Source: Pseudocolwellia agarivorans (GTDB lineage: Bacteria; Pseudomonadota; Gammaproteobacteria; Enterobacterales; Alteromonadaceae). Taken from it: a stretch of 64,000 nucleotides of DNA. Below the pieces are notes generated by a model that did not search any database, was not told the DNA's origin, and worked only from the letters and a program-made list of their open reading frames with translations. The translations under genes were made by a program, and so were the position numbers. The stretch lies in contig NZ_MUZU01000002.1 of the NCBI RefSeq assembly GCF_002000085.1, positions 186,001-250,000 on the forward strand, in the 5' to 3' direction. This document shows positions 1 through 7,769 of this stretch, one piece after another (positions within the stretch are counted from its first letter, which is position 1; every line of letters starts with the position of its first letter).

Positions 1-303
1 TGGATATCTATCTACCGCACCAAATGCACCTAATTGATCAAGATAAAGATTATCTACATTCGTTGTTTTCTTAACTACACGTAAAGCTGCATCTTCTAAA
101 TTTTCATTTGTTCTAACCCAATGCCCTATTAGCCCCCACTTATTAGCCGCTAATCCACGGTTGTACTTTACTAAAAGTACTTTTAACTTACTTTCATGCA
201 GAGTAAAAATAAGGTTATCTACAGTAAGACTACGAATACAGTCTTCAGGAATAGCTTCTTCAGCGAGCGAAACGCTTGATAGGTTAGATGAATTGTGATG
301 CAT
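1..303 (-). CDS. NUDIX-domain protein, probable NrtR/AraR-type sugar regulator (partial)
   Basis: The gene runs off the left edge. Reading the minus strand from an ATG at 303 gives 101 codons without a stop, after an AAGAG ribosome-binding site. After about 30 residues the protein shows the N-terminal part of a NUDIX fold: KVLLVKYNRG, then KWGLIGHWVRTNENLEDAALR. The Nudix box itself would be REx2EE; here the helix reads LEDAALRVVKKTT, so the catalytic glutamates look degenerate. Loss of catalysis with retention of the fold is typical of NUDIX-derived transcription factors (NrtR, and AraR of Bacteroides), which carry a C-terminal winged helix that would lie outside the window. It is divergent from the xylanase gene across a 392 bp gap, which suggests, by inference only, control of pentose or xylan genes. 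A catalytic ADP-ribose pyrophosphatase relative is the alternative. Confidence 0.6.
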   Translation of the reverse strand, partial: MHHNSSNLSSVSLAEEAIPEDCIRSLTVDNLIFTLHESKLKVLLVKYNRGLAANKWGLIGHWVRTNENLEDAALRVVKKTTNVDNLYLDQLGAFGAVDRYP

Positions 304-695
304 ATTGTTGCTCTTGATTATTATTACAATAAATTAAATATTATATAATGATAACGGGTATAGTAATTAAGACTATTAGAATGCCTCGTAGAATACATTT
401 TACCTCACCATAAAGCAATATTTCGTTAAAGCGGCTTGTTAAAAAACAGTCCTCATTACCACCTTACTTTGTTAACAATCACTTAAATAGATTGTGTGCA
501 CTACTTTACCATTTTAACTTAATTACCCACTTTAAAAATACGATCTAAATAAAATAACAAACTTAAAAAAAGCATTTAATCAATTGTTGTATATAGATTA
601 ATAAATCTAATACAAAAAAAATAATAATATTTATTGAATAATGTAAGCTTTACGGATTATAGTAATAGTCATAAATACAATTAGATTAAAATATT
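304..695. other. Divergent intergenic region between NUDIX gene and xylanase gene
   Basis: This is 392 bp of very AT-rich DNA between divergent genes, so it should carry promoters for both. It contains a half copy of the TATACCCGT...ACGGGTATA repeat family (TAACGGGTATA at 352-362) and GTTAAC at about 469. I see no convincing LacI-type operator here, unlike other promoters in the window, and no coding potential. Confidence 0.4.
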
Positions 696-1877
696 ATGAA
701 ACATAACTCGTTAAAAACACTATTAACTTTTATTCCAGCGATAACACTTACGCTATCAGCTTGCGGTAATATACAAGAAACGCCAACAGAGCAAAGTAAA
801 AGTACTGCATCCACTGTTGTGCAAAAAAATGAAGATACTCCATCACTAAAAGAGCTATTCGCCAACAAATATAAAATAGGTACTGCATTAAGTAGAGAAC
901 AAATAATTGGTAACTCAACCAATGTATTACCTTTTGTTAATCAACAATTTAATGCAATTACGCCTGAAAACTCAATGAAATGGGAACGCATTCATCCTGA
1001 AGACGGCGTATACGATTTTGAAGCAGCTGATGCGCTGGTTGAATTCTCTAACAAAAATAACCACTTTTTCACAGGTCATACACTCGTATGGCATTCACAA
1101 GTACCTGATTGGGTATTCGAGCATAAAGACGGCACACCATTAAATAGAGCTGAATTACTTAAACGTATGGAAGATCATATTAATGCAGTTGCCGGTCGTT
1201 ATGCAGGAAAAATAGATGCATGGGACGTGGTTAATGAAGCATTAAATGAAGATGGTACCTTACGTGAGTCTAAGTGGTTAAACATTATTGGCGACGACTT
1301 TATCGAACAAGCGTTTATTATGGCAGCGAAAGCAGCTCCAAAAGCTAAGCTTTATTACAACGACTATAACTTATACAAACCAGAAAAACGTAATGGTGTA
1401 TTAAATTTAGTTAAACGTCTACAAAGTAAAGGCATACGTATAGATGGTGTTGGTATGCAAGCTCACTACTCGTTAACATCGCCAAGCTTAACAGAAGTTG
1501 AAGATTCAATTAAAGCTTACAGCGCTTTAAATATAGACGTATTAATTACTGAATTAGATGTGTCTGTAATACCGTTTCCTGATGAGAAAAACATGGGTGC
1601 TGATGTTTCTCTAAACATGGAATTACAAGATGAGTTTAACCCGTATCCAAACGGCTTACCTACTGAAGTAGAAAACCAATTAGGTGATCGTTACAGAGCT
1701 TTATTCAACATATTTAACAGGCATCAAAATGTAATTAAACGCGTTACTTTTTGGGGCGTAAGCGACGCTAATACATGGAGAAATGATTGGCCTATGCCAG
1801 GTCGTACCGATTACCCATTAGTGTTCGATCGCCAATTAAAAGCAAAACCTTTTGTTACTAGCCTTAGCAAGCAATAA
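696..1877 (+). CDS. GH10 endo-1,4-beta-xylanase, lipoprotein
   Basis: Endo-acting xylanase that cuts the beta-1,4-xylan backbone. The 393-residue protein starts with a lipoprotein signal peptide (lipobox LSAC, Cys23), so it is probably anchored to the outer membrane facing the periplasm or the surface. A single GH10 barrel fills about residues 50-390: the WHSQVPDW segment near 132, the acid/base in WDVVNEAL (Glu181) and the nucleophile in ITELDVS (Glu286) are all in place. There is no carbohydrate-binding module. A rho-independent terminator follows at 1941-1980, before a GH43 beta-xylosidase gene that would finish the oligosaccharides. The neighbouring GH43 and GntR-like repressor genes support a role in xylan use. 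Confidence 0.93.
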   Translation: MKHNSLKTLLTFIPAITLTLSACGNIQETPTEQSKSTASTVVQKNEDTPSLKELFANKYKIGTALSREQIIGNSTNVLPFVNQQFNAITPENSMKWERIHPEDGVYDFEAADALVEFSNKNNHFFTGHTLVWHSQVPDWVFEHKDGTPLNRAELLKRMEDHINAVAGRYAGKIDAWDVVNEALNEDGTLRESKWLNIIGDDFIEQAFIMAAKAAPKAKLYYNDYNLYKPEKRNGVLNLVKRLQSKGIRIDGVGMQAHYSLTSPSLTEVEDSIKAYSALNIDVLITELDVSVIPFPDEKNMGADVSLNMELQDEFNPYPNGLPTEVENQLGDRYRALFNIFNRHQNVIKRVTFWGVSDANTWRNDWPMPGRTDYPLVFDRQLKAKPFVTSLSKQ

Positions 1878-1940
1878 CCAAAATGAGCCAGCTTTAATAA
1901 ATCAGAATAACAATAATTTAAAAGCACAACCTCTTCCCCC

Positions 1941-1980
1941 AGTAACCATAGGCTTTTACAGTTATGGTTACTTTTTTTTA
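1941..1980 (+). terminator. Rho-independent terminator after xylanase gene
   Basis: Perfect 10 bp arms (AGTAACCATA at 1941-1950, TATGGTTACT at 1963-1972) with a 12 nt loop, followed by a run of eight T. It lies between the xylanase and the GH43 gene starting at 2021, so the two genes are either separately transcribed or linked by partial read-through. Confidence 0.85.
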
Positions 1981-2020
1981 GGGCTAGAACTGCCAACCTA
2001 CATTAACGATAGAGTAAATA

Positions 2021-3637
2021 ATGAAAACAATAACAAACCCCATCTTAAAAGGTTTTAACCCCGACCCTAGCATTATAAGAGTGGGCGACGATTATTACAT
2101 TGCTACTTCAACATTTGAGTGGTTTCCAGGTGTACAAATTCATCATTCAAAAGACTTAGTTAACTGGAAATTAATTACACGCCCCCTCAACAGAACCTCG
2201 CAACTTGATATGAAAGGCGTGCCCGACTCTTGCGGTGTATGGGCGCCCTGTTTAAGTTATGTTGATGGTGTTTTTTATTTGGTATACACCAATGTAAAAA
2301 ACTTTAATGGCGATTGGAAAGACACACCTAACTATGTTGTTACCGCAACAGATATTAAAGGGCCTTGGTCAAAGCCTGACTTTATTAACTCGAGTGGCTT
2401 TGATCCGTCTTTATTTCACGATGATGACGGTAAATCTTATTGCTTAAACATGATTGTAGACCACAGAAACAGTAAGTTTTTTGGTGGTATTATCATTCAA
2501 GAATTTGATCGTAATTTAAAAAAGACCATAGGTAAAATTCATCATATATTTACCGGTAGCGAACACGGTTTAACGGAAGGCCCCCATATTTACAAAAAAA
2601 ATGGCTATTACTATTTACTTACCGCAGAAGGAGGTACAAGTTATAACCATTGTGTATCGTTAGCACGATCAACGTCTATTTTAGGGCCCTACGAAATACA
2701 TCCCAATAACCCTGTTATTACAGCTAAAAATGCACCGAGTAATTACCTACAAAAAACAGGACATGCCGATTTAGTAGAAACACAAAATGGCGAATGGTAC
2801 ATGGTGTTTCTTACAGGTCGTCCGTTAACCGAACAAGGACGATGCATTACAGGTAGAGAAACCGCAATAGAAAAGGTTGTGTGGAAAGAAGACAACTGGC
2901 TTTATTTAGACCACGACTCACAAGAGGCACGCCAACATGTTCCTGCGCCAAATTTACCTGAGCATACATTTCCCCCCGAAACACAGCGTATTACCTTTGA
3001 CTCACCCACTTTAGATATTAACTTTCAAAGTTTACGTGTGCCCATGACCAATGCATGGATAAGCCAAACAGATAAACAAAAGCACCTACGCTTATATGGA
3101 CGAGAGTCTCTTAGTTCTTGTTTTGAGCAAAGCTTACTCGCCAGAAGAGTACAAGCTCACCATACTATAGCCTCTACCTGTATTGAGTTTTCACCTGAAA
3201 ACTTTCAACAAATGGCAGGTTTAGTTTGTTACTACAATACAACGCATTATCATTATGTATATATTTCAGGTGACGATATAGACGCTTATTCTGGGAAAAA
3301 ATTTATTAACGTTTTAACTTGCGACGACAATAAAACATCACACCCTATCAGCCAACCTATCGAAGTATCACAGGTTAAAAAAGTCTATCTTAAAGCTGAA
3401 TTTAATGGAGCTGTTATACAGTTTTTCTTTGCGACAGAAATTGAAGGTATCCAGCCTAAATGGCAAACAATAGGACCAGAATTAGACGGTAGTATTTTAT
3501 CTGACGATTATGTAGTGCATACCGAAAAAGGTTATTCCCCTTGTTTTACGGGTGCATTTTATGGGCTAGCTTGCCAAGATCTTTCAGGACAGAAAATTCA
3601 CGCCGACTTTGAGTATTTTGAATACCAAGAAAAATAA
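2021..3637 (+). CDS. GH43 beta-xylosidase (xylan 1,4-beta-xylosidase), cytoplasmic
   Basis: Exo-acting enzyme that releases xylose from xylo-oligosaccharides. The 538 residues match the two-domain GH43 beta-xylosidase layout: an N-terminal five-bladed propeller and a C-terminal concanavalin-like sandwich from about residue 320. The three catalytic residues fall where they do in Selenomonas-type beta-xylosidases: Asp15 in GFNPDPSI (base), Asp128 in SSGFDPSLFHDD (pKa modulator) and Glu186 in LTEGPHIY (acid). There is no signal peptide, so it works in the cytoplasm on imported oligosaccharides. A paralogue with the same layout lies at 12735-14378 and heads the oxidative pentose operon. Some family members also have arabinofuranosidase activity. 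Confidence 0.92.
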   Translation: MKTITNPILKGFNPDPSIIRVGDDYYIATSTFEWFPGVQIHHSKDLVNWKLITRPLNRTSQLDMKGVPDSCGVWAPCLSYVDGVFYLVYTNVKNFNGDWKDTPNYVVTATDIKGPWSKPDFINSSGFDPSLFHDDDGKSYCLNMIVDHRNSKFFGGIIIQEFDRNLKKTIGKIHHIFTGSEHGLTEGPHIYKKNGYYYLLTAEGGTSYNHCVSLARSTSILGPYEIHPNNPVITAKNAPSNYLQKTGHADLVETQNGEWYMVFLTGRPLTEQGRCITGRETAIEKVVWKEDNWLYLDHDSQEARQHVPAPNLPEHTFPPETQRITFDSPTLDINFQSLRVPMTNAWISQTDKQKHLRLYGRESLSSCFEQSLLARRVQAHHTIASTCIEFSPENFQQMAGLVCYYNTTHYHYVYISGDDIDAYSGKKFINVLTCDDNKTSHPISQPIEVSQVKKVYLKAEFNGAVIQFFFATEIEGIQPKWQTIGPELDGSILSDDYVVHTEKGYSPCFTGAFYGLACQDLSGQKIHADFEYFEYQEK

Positions 3638-3657
3638 TTTCAAAAACTCACCACTTA

Positions 3658-3696
3658 TAGGCTTACATTATTTAATCTCAACTTAATGTAAGCCTA
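3658..3696. terminator. Bidirectional terminator between convergent genes
   Basis: Perfect 13 bp inverted repeat (TAGGCTTACATTA at 3658-3670, TAATGTAAGCCTA at 3684-3696) with a 13 nt loop, between the GH43 gene and the convergent repressor gene. The downstream flank is ATTTTAAAAG, so both directions get a short T run. Confidence 0.8.
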
Positions 3697-3716
3697 ATTT
3701 TAAAAGTGTATAAAAA

Positions 3717-4715
3717 TTAAATGCTTTCACCATCGTTTAAAGTAAAACCTAAATCAATATACGTTTCTATGTTTTGCAAACCATTAATTCGAGCAAGTAA
3801 TTGTTCAGCGGCTACTTGGCCAATACGAAACCTTGGAGTGATAACACTAGCCAAAGCAGGAGAATAAAGCTGCCCCATATCGTGTCCATGCATCCCCGTA
3901 ATCCCTAATTCATCAGGTACTTTTATGCCCTTTCTTTTACAACTTAATAGCATGCCCATAGCAACATCGTCGTTCGTACAAATTACACCATCGACTTTAG
4001 GTTCAATAGACAAAATATCATCTAAAATTTCTGAACCTAAACGGATAGAAGAAAACTCAGGAGAGCGAAAAATTAAAGGCGTTAGCTGATAAGACAAAAC
4101 AGCCTCTTCGTAACCTTGCTGTCGTAATAAATCACGTATATCACCTTTAGCCCCAATATAAGCAATATTTTTATATCCTTTTTCTAGCATGTTTAATGTC
4201 ATCTGCTTAGCTGCATCAAGGTTATCAAAACCCACAGCTTGTTGAATTGGCTTAGTACAGGTATCCATAATCTCTGTAACAGGAACCCCAGAAGAATCAA
4301 TCATACGTAAAGTATTACCCGTATGAACACTTTCAGACAGTATAAGTCCATCAACATGATACCCCAGCAACGAGCTAATTCTTTTTTCCTCAAGCTCAGG
4401 AGAATACGCATAATGAGCAATCATAATTTGATAGCCAGCAGGTTCAGTAATCGACTCTATACCACGTAATACTTCATCAAAAACATGATTGGATATTGAG
4501 GGAAATAACACACCAATAGCATGACTACGGCCTTTTGAAAGAATATTAGGCGCTTTATTCGGTATGTATCCCAACTTATCAATGGCCGTTTGAATATCTT
4601 TACGAGAAGACTCCGCCACCAAATTTGGATCTTTTAAAAAACGGCTAACCGTCATTTTAGTCATACCCACAACGTCAGCAATGTCTTGTAAAGTTGTTCT
4701 TCTCGATTTACTCAT
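3717..4715 (-). CDS. LacI-family repressor of the GntR (gluconate repressor) type
   Basis: DNA-binding repressor of 332 residues. Residues 8-30 form the LacI helix-turn-helix (LQDIADVVGMTKMTVSRFLK) and the remainder is a periplasmic-binding-like effector domain. The text is strikingly like E. coli GntR: GYIPNKAPNILS, SNHVFDEVLRGIES, CTNDDVAMG, GMHGHDMGQ and the ending LGFTLNDGESI. E. coli GntR senses gluconate and binds ATGTTACCGGTAACAT-like operators. Very similar sites lie at 4819-4834, between this gene and its divergent neighbour, and at 12619-12634, upstream of the oxidative pentose operon. I infer that the effector here is an aldonate, probably a pentonate or its keto-deoxy product. The gene is convergent with the GH43 beta-xylosidase gene. 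Confidence 0.88.
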   Translation of the reverse strand: MSKSRRTTLQDIADVVGMTKMTVSRFLKDPNLVAESSRKDIQTAIDKLGYIPNKAPNILSKGRSHAIGVLFPSISNHVFDEVLRGIESITEPAGYQIMIAHYAYSPELEEKRISSLLGYHVDGLILSESVHTGNTLRMIDSSGVPVTEIMDTCTKPIQQAVGFDNLDAAKQMTLNMLEKGYKNIAYIGAKGDIRDLLRQQGYEEAVLSYQLTPLIFRSPEFSSIRLGSEILDDILSIEPKVDGVICTNDDVAMGMLLSCKRKGIKVPDELGITGMHGHDMGQLYSPALASVITPRFRIGQVAAEQLLARINGLQNIETYIDLGFTLNDGESI

Positions 4716-4818
4716 AATTCATTGTGTTAACAACACATCCCCTAAAAAATTGGCTTAACTATTATATAAATAAAGACACTTAAAGTCTCTGTAACAATAA
4801 AAAGATTGCTCTATAAAA

Positions 4819-4834
4819 ATGTTACTGGTAACGT
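4819..4834. promoter_or_regulatory. GntR-type operator
   Basis: ATGTTACTGGTAACGT matches the GntR consensus ATGTTACCGGTAACAT at 14 of 16 positions. It sits about 100 bp upstream of the repressor gene and about 70 bp upstream of the divergent secreted-protein gene (start 4903), so it could give autoregulation and control of the 4903-6750 pair. It overlaps an ATG at 4819 that is in frame with the gene. The operator and the ribosome-binding site at 4891-4896 both argue that 4819 is not the real start. Confidence 0.7.
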
Positions 4835-4902
4835 ACTACACTCAAAACATTATAGTCAAAAAGACTAGAATAAATTTAAATAATCTAATAAAGAGACTTA
4901 AC

Positions 4903-5742
4903 ATGACTAAACAACTATTAACGTTAACCTTACTCATTACCACGTTATTTTCTTGGAACAGCTACAGCGCTGAAGCAAAATTTAATAAAGAGAATGACTT
5001 ACTATTATTAAATTTTGATCTTAAAACAGACGTTGACGATGCACACACTATCGCAGCGTTAGACTTAATACTGCAATCAAACGAATTTAAAAACATTAAC
5101 TATTACGCCATTAGCGGCACATACGGAATACAAGCCGGCTTATACGTACCTGCCGATGAATTATTCAATATAGTTTTCAAACAAAAATGGACTGACGCAC
5201 ATCAATACAGACAAACGTCTATAAACAAAACCGTTAAAAAAATTAATCAAACCTTAACGGCAGGCGGAAGAATTTGGATTGCAGAAGCGGGCCAAAGCGA
5301 CTTCACACAAGAACTCATTGAAGCCCTTACAGAGTATGGAATTAAATACACTAAAGACCAAATTCTTGTTGTACAACACGCTACATGGAACGAAAAAGAA
5401 ACCAGTGTTGACGGCTTAGCTTTTGTTAAAGCACACACAACTTACATAAAAATTGAAGACGGAAATAAAGAAAACAACGGCACACCGGGTTTTAACAACA
5501 AAGATTACTCAGTAAAAGATCTTGAAAACAAAAACCTTATTTCATCTCAAGCCTGGACTGAAGCCAACAGAGTTAGTACAAAATACAACGGTGTAAATGG
5601 TCGATACAACAACCAAGCGATTGCAGATGGCGGCGCTGATTTTTCAGATCTTGTTGAAATAACGTATATTTTAGGTATAACAGATGTAGAAACCGTTGCG
5701 AAATTCTTTACTAAATTTAATAAAACTCGCTCAACTAACTAA
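4903..5742 (+). CDS. Secreted nucleoside-hydrolase-like protein, function unknown
   Basis: Start chosen at 4903 because AAGAGA lies just upstream and a clean signal peptide follows (MTKQLLTLTLLITTLFSW, cleavage probably after YSAEA). The 279-residue product carries NFDLKTDVDDAHTIAAL at about residues 37-53. This resembles the Asp-rich calcium-binding N-terminus of inosine-uridine nucleoside hydrolases and the related hydrolase-like domains found in polysaccharide loci, but the spacing differs from the canonical DTDxGxDD. Later motifs of true nucleoside hydrolases are not obvious, so a nucleosidase call would be too strong. It is followed after 9 bp by a secreted kelch protein, so the two are almost certainly co-transcribed behind the GntR-type operator. 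Role in the xylan programme is unknown. Confidence 0.55.
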   Translation: MTKQLLTLTLLITTLFSWNSYSAEAKFNKENDLLLLNFDLKTDVDDAHTIAALDLILQSNEFKNINYYAISGTYGIQAGLYVPADELFNIVFKQKWTDAHQYRQTSINKTVKKINQTLTAGGRIWIAEAGQSDFTQELIEALTEYGIKYTKDQILVVQHATWNEKETSVDGLAFVKAHTTYIKIEDGNKENNGTPGFNNKDYSVKDLENKNLISSQAWTEANRVSTKYNGVNGRYNNQAIADGGADFSDLVEITYILGITDVETVAKFFTKFNKTRSTN

Positions 5743-5751
5743 GAGATAAGT

Positions 5752-6750
5752 ATGAAAAAAACCATCATATTAAAAGCCCTTGTAGCCTTAACCGCTGCCA
5801 CTTTACTTATATGTAATGTAGCCAAAGCTGAAACTTGGGAAACAATAGAAACCTCTAACGCCTTTTCTGCGCGTCACGAAGCAGGCTTTATTAAATTTGA
5901 AAACAAAGGATATTTGATTGGTGGTAGAGGGATCAAAAACGTTGATGAATTTAACCCTGATAGCCTAAGTTGGCAGCCTTTACAAAAGTCTCCCCTTGAA
6001 TTGCATCACTTTCAGCCCGCTGTTTGGCAAAATAGCATAGTTGTAGCTGGAGCCATGACAGGTCGCTACCCTGCTGAAAAACCAGTAAAAAATATTTATT
6101 TCTTTTACCCAAAAGAAAATAAATGGCAACAAGGTCCTGCTATACCAAAAGATCGTTTAAGAGGTGGTGCCGTTACAGTCGTTAAAAATAATGCACTCTA
6201 TCTTATTGGTGGCATAACCAACGGACACCTTGATGGCAACGTTAACTGGGTTGACCGCTACGACTTCATCACTAAAACATGGACCGTATTACCCGATGCA
6301 CCACATGCACGCGACCATGCGCAAGGTACACTTATCAACAATAGCATTTACGTTGCAGGCGGACGCCGTACTTTAGGACAAAATAAACAAGTATTTGAAT
6401 TGGTTGAACCTAAAGTCGATGTTTACAATATTGAAACAAACACATGGCAAGTAATGGAAGCTGATTTACCAACACCACGAGCAGGTAATTCGGTATTTTC
6501 TTATAACAATAATTTAATCGTAGTGGGTGGAGAAAGTGCAGACCCAACTAAAGCCCATGAAGAAGTACATTTATTTAATACCACTACCAAAAAATGGCAA
6601 ACAAAACCCTCTTTAAAACGAGGCAGACACGGCAGTGGCGTTATCGAAATGAATGGCTACTTATGGATAGCTTCAGGTTCTGGTATGCAAGGCGGTTCGC
6701 CAGAATTGAAGTCAGTTGAACGTATAAAAGTAGAAAAGGTTTTTGACTAA
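5752..6750 (+). CDS. Secreted kelch-repeat (galactose-oxidase-type propeller) protein
   Basis: The 332-residue protein has a signal peptide (ends around NVAKA, residues 22-26) and then at least five kelch-type blades. Their signatures recur as GYLIGGRG, NSIVVAGA, ALYLIGGI, SIYVAGG, NLIVVGGES and GYLWIASGSG, each followed by a Trp-containing strand such as NTWQV or KKWQT. Kelch propellers of this kind bind or isomerise sugars (for example YjhT/NanM mutarotase) or act as scaffolds. No copper-oxidase ligands are evident. It is translated 9 bp after the nucleoside-hydrolase-like gene and shares its promoter. A sugar-binding or mutarotase role in the periplasm is a reasonable but unproven guess. 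Confidence 0.7.
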   Translation: MKKTIILKALVALTAATLLICNVAKAETWETIETSNAFSARHEAGFIKFENKGYLIGGRGIKNVDEFNPDSLSWQPLQKSPLELHHFQPAVWQNSIVVAGAMTGRYPAEKPVKNIYFFYPKENKWQQGPAIPKDRLRGGAVTVVKNNALYLIGGITNGHLDGNVNWVDRYDFITKTWTVLPDAPHARDHAQGTLINNSIYVAGGRRTLGQNKQVFELVEPKVDVYNIETNTWQVMEADLPTPRAGNSVFSYNNNLIVVGGESADPTKAHEEVHLFNTTTKKWQTKPSLKRGRHGSGVIEMNGYLWIASGSGMQGGSPELKSVERIKVEKVFD

Positions 6751-6760
6751 GTACTTGAGA

Positions 6761-6830
6761 CGTTAAAAAGCAAGGGCTCGCCCTTGCTTAAATATGCGTT
6801 AGGAAATAAAAAATACGGTTTAAGGCTTGT
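6761..6830. repeat. Duplicated intergenic segment R1, copy 1 (contains strong hairpin)
   Basis: A segment reading CGTTAAAAAGCAAGGG..., ending in TACGGTTTAAGGCTTGT, recurs at 9384-9444 with the same order and one 9 bp indel. Inside is a GC-rich hairpin (AAGCAAGGGC at 6768-6777, GCCCTTGCTT at 6780-6789) that can end transcription of the kelch gene. Both copies lie just beyond the 3' end of a small minus-strand gene, so the unit travels with, or was copied alongside, these genes. Confidence 0.75.
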
Positions 6831-6847
6831 GATCCAAGAGAGTATTG

Positions 6848-7261
6848 TTAAGTTTGTTCCGGCAGTTCTTCATAGTTAGGAACATTATCTAAATTCTTAG
6901 TCCAATTTGCACAACTACTAACAAAGATTTTAGCTGTTGGTGAAATAGGAACAGGGCTATCTAAACTACCTGCAGGAACTATTATACTATTATCAGTCTT
7001 AGTAGCTGTAGGAAGTGTTGAACCACATTTTTGACAAAAGCTTTTTGTATGCAATGAATTTTGATGCTGATAAGTTGTAACCTCTGCCTCACCTTTCAAC
7101 CAAGTTAATATGCTTGCTTTAGCAAATAGATTAGCAGCATGTGCAGAACCTGTGTCTTTTTGGCAGCGACTACAGTGGCACAAAAAGAAAGACTGAAAAT
7201 CACCTGAAAGCTCATACTTCACACTACCACATAGACATGAACCTTGATGTTTATTTGGCAT
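6848..7261 (-). CDS. GFA (glutathione-dependent formaldehyde-activating) family zinc protein
   Basis: Small zinc-binding protein of 137 residues. I chose the ATG at 7261, where AGGAAATATT precedes the start, rather than an upstream in-frame start at 7288. Zinc ligands follow the GFA/CENP-V pattern: GSCLCGSVKYE near residues 7-17, then FLCHCSRCQKDTGS near 26-39, and later CQKCGS. Related proteins bind glutathione or activate S-hydroxymethylglutathione, but most family members have no assigned substrate. It is the first of five minus-strand genes in a block of probably acquired genes, and TTAACAAT follows the stop codon immediately. Confidence 0.85.
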   Translation of the reverse strand: MPNKHQGSCLCGSVKYELSGDFQSFFLCHCSRCQKDTGSAHAANLFAKASILTWLKGEAEVTTYQHQNSLHTKSFCQKCGSTLPTATKTDNSIIVPAGSLDSPVPISPTAKIFVSSCANWTKNLDNVPNYEELPEQT

Positions 7262-7400
7262 AATATTTCCTATTTTTATTAGACACACAACTCAGTAAGT
7301 TACTATAAAATATTGCTCAAAATAAGAAAACGTGAAGCTCCTCCCTCCTCTATGTGATGTAAGGTATCTACTAACACAAGAGAAACTTCAGTCCACCTCA

Positions 7401-7500
7401 GAGTCTCCATTCGTGGGTTAATTTAAAAAATCAGAGCCATAGTTATCTTTTTAATGAACTAAAGCTGAGGCTAGTATGAATAACAATAACATAATTTTTA
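7401..7500. repeat. Duplicated intergenic segment R2, copy 1
   Basis: From GAGTCTCCAT through GGTTAATTTAAAAAATCAGA to AATAACATAATTTTTAT this stretch aligns with 9176-9279, with about three quarters of bases the same by eye and small indels. The two copies flank the DUF2971 gene and a small secreted-protein gene. Confidence 0.6.
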
Positions 7501-7699
7501 TCGGATTAATTCTCATAAAACATTTACACAACTCGCTGTTTTAAAAGACGAACGTGGCGCTAAACCCGACTCGTTAGGTAAAATAAACCCAACAAAGCAG
7601 CCTTTATTAAATTGGCAAGACAGGCAGTATGAAAACCTAAAAAGTGACGATAACAACCTGTATTAGAAAGGTGATTATGATATTCAATTCGATGCGTAG
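7490..7699 (+). pseudogene. Fragment of a decayed gene
   Basis: Plus-strand frame open from 7490 to a TAG at 7664. It encodes a coding-like tail containing QLAVLKDERGAKPDSLG and PLLNWQDRQYENLKSDDNN. Directly after the TAG, in the same frame, it continues KGDYDIQFDA before a second stop at 7697. The in-frame resumption suggests a Trp codon turned into a stop. No start codon or upstream part remains. I do not recognise the family. Confidence 0.4.
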
Positions 7700-7769
7700 A
7701 TGAGGTGTAATGTGGGAAGCGCCGATGGTTAAATATTAACTATTGACGCCATAGTCTCTTGTTAGCATG

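Larger units (their letters stand above)
7262..7769. other. Intergenic region with duplicated segment and gene remnant
   Basis: About 500 bp without an intact gene. It holds copy 1 of a diverged duplication (R2, about 7401-7500, matching about 9176-9279) and a decayed reading frame at 7490-7699. The minus-strand upstream region of the GFA gene (7262-7330) should carry its promoter. Confidence 0.55.

Noticed and set aside
4819-4902. In-frame ATG at 4819 as start of the secreted nucleoside-hydrolase-like protein
   Set aside because: It overlaps the GntR-type operator and would add 28 charged residues before a good signal peptide; 4903 has a ribosome-binding site.
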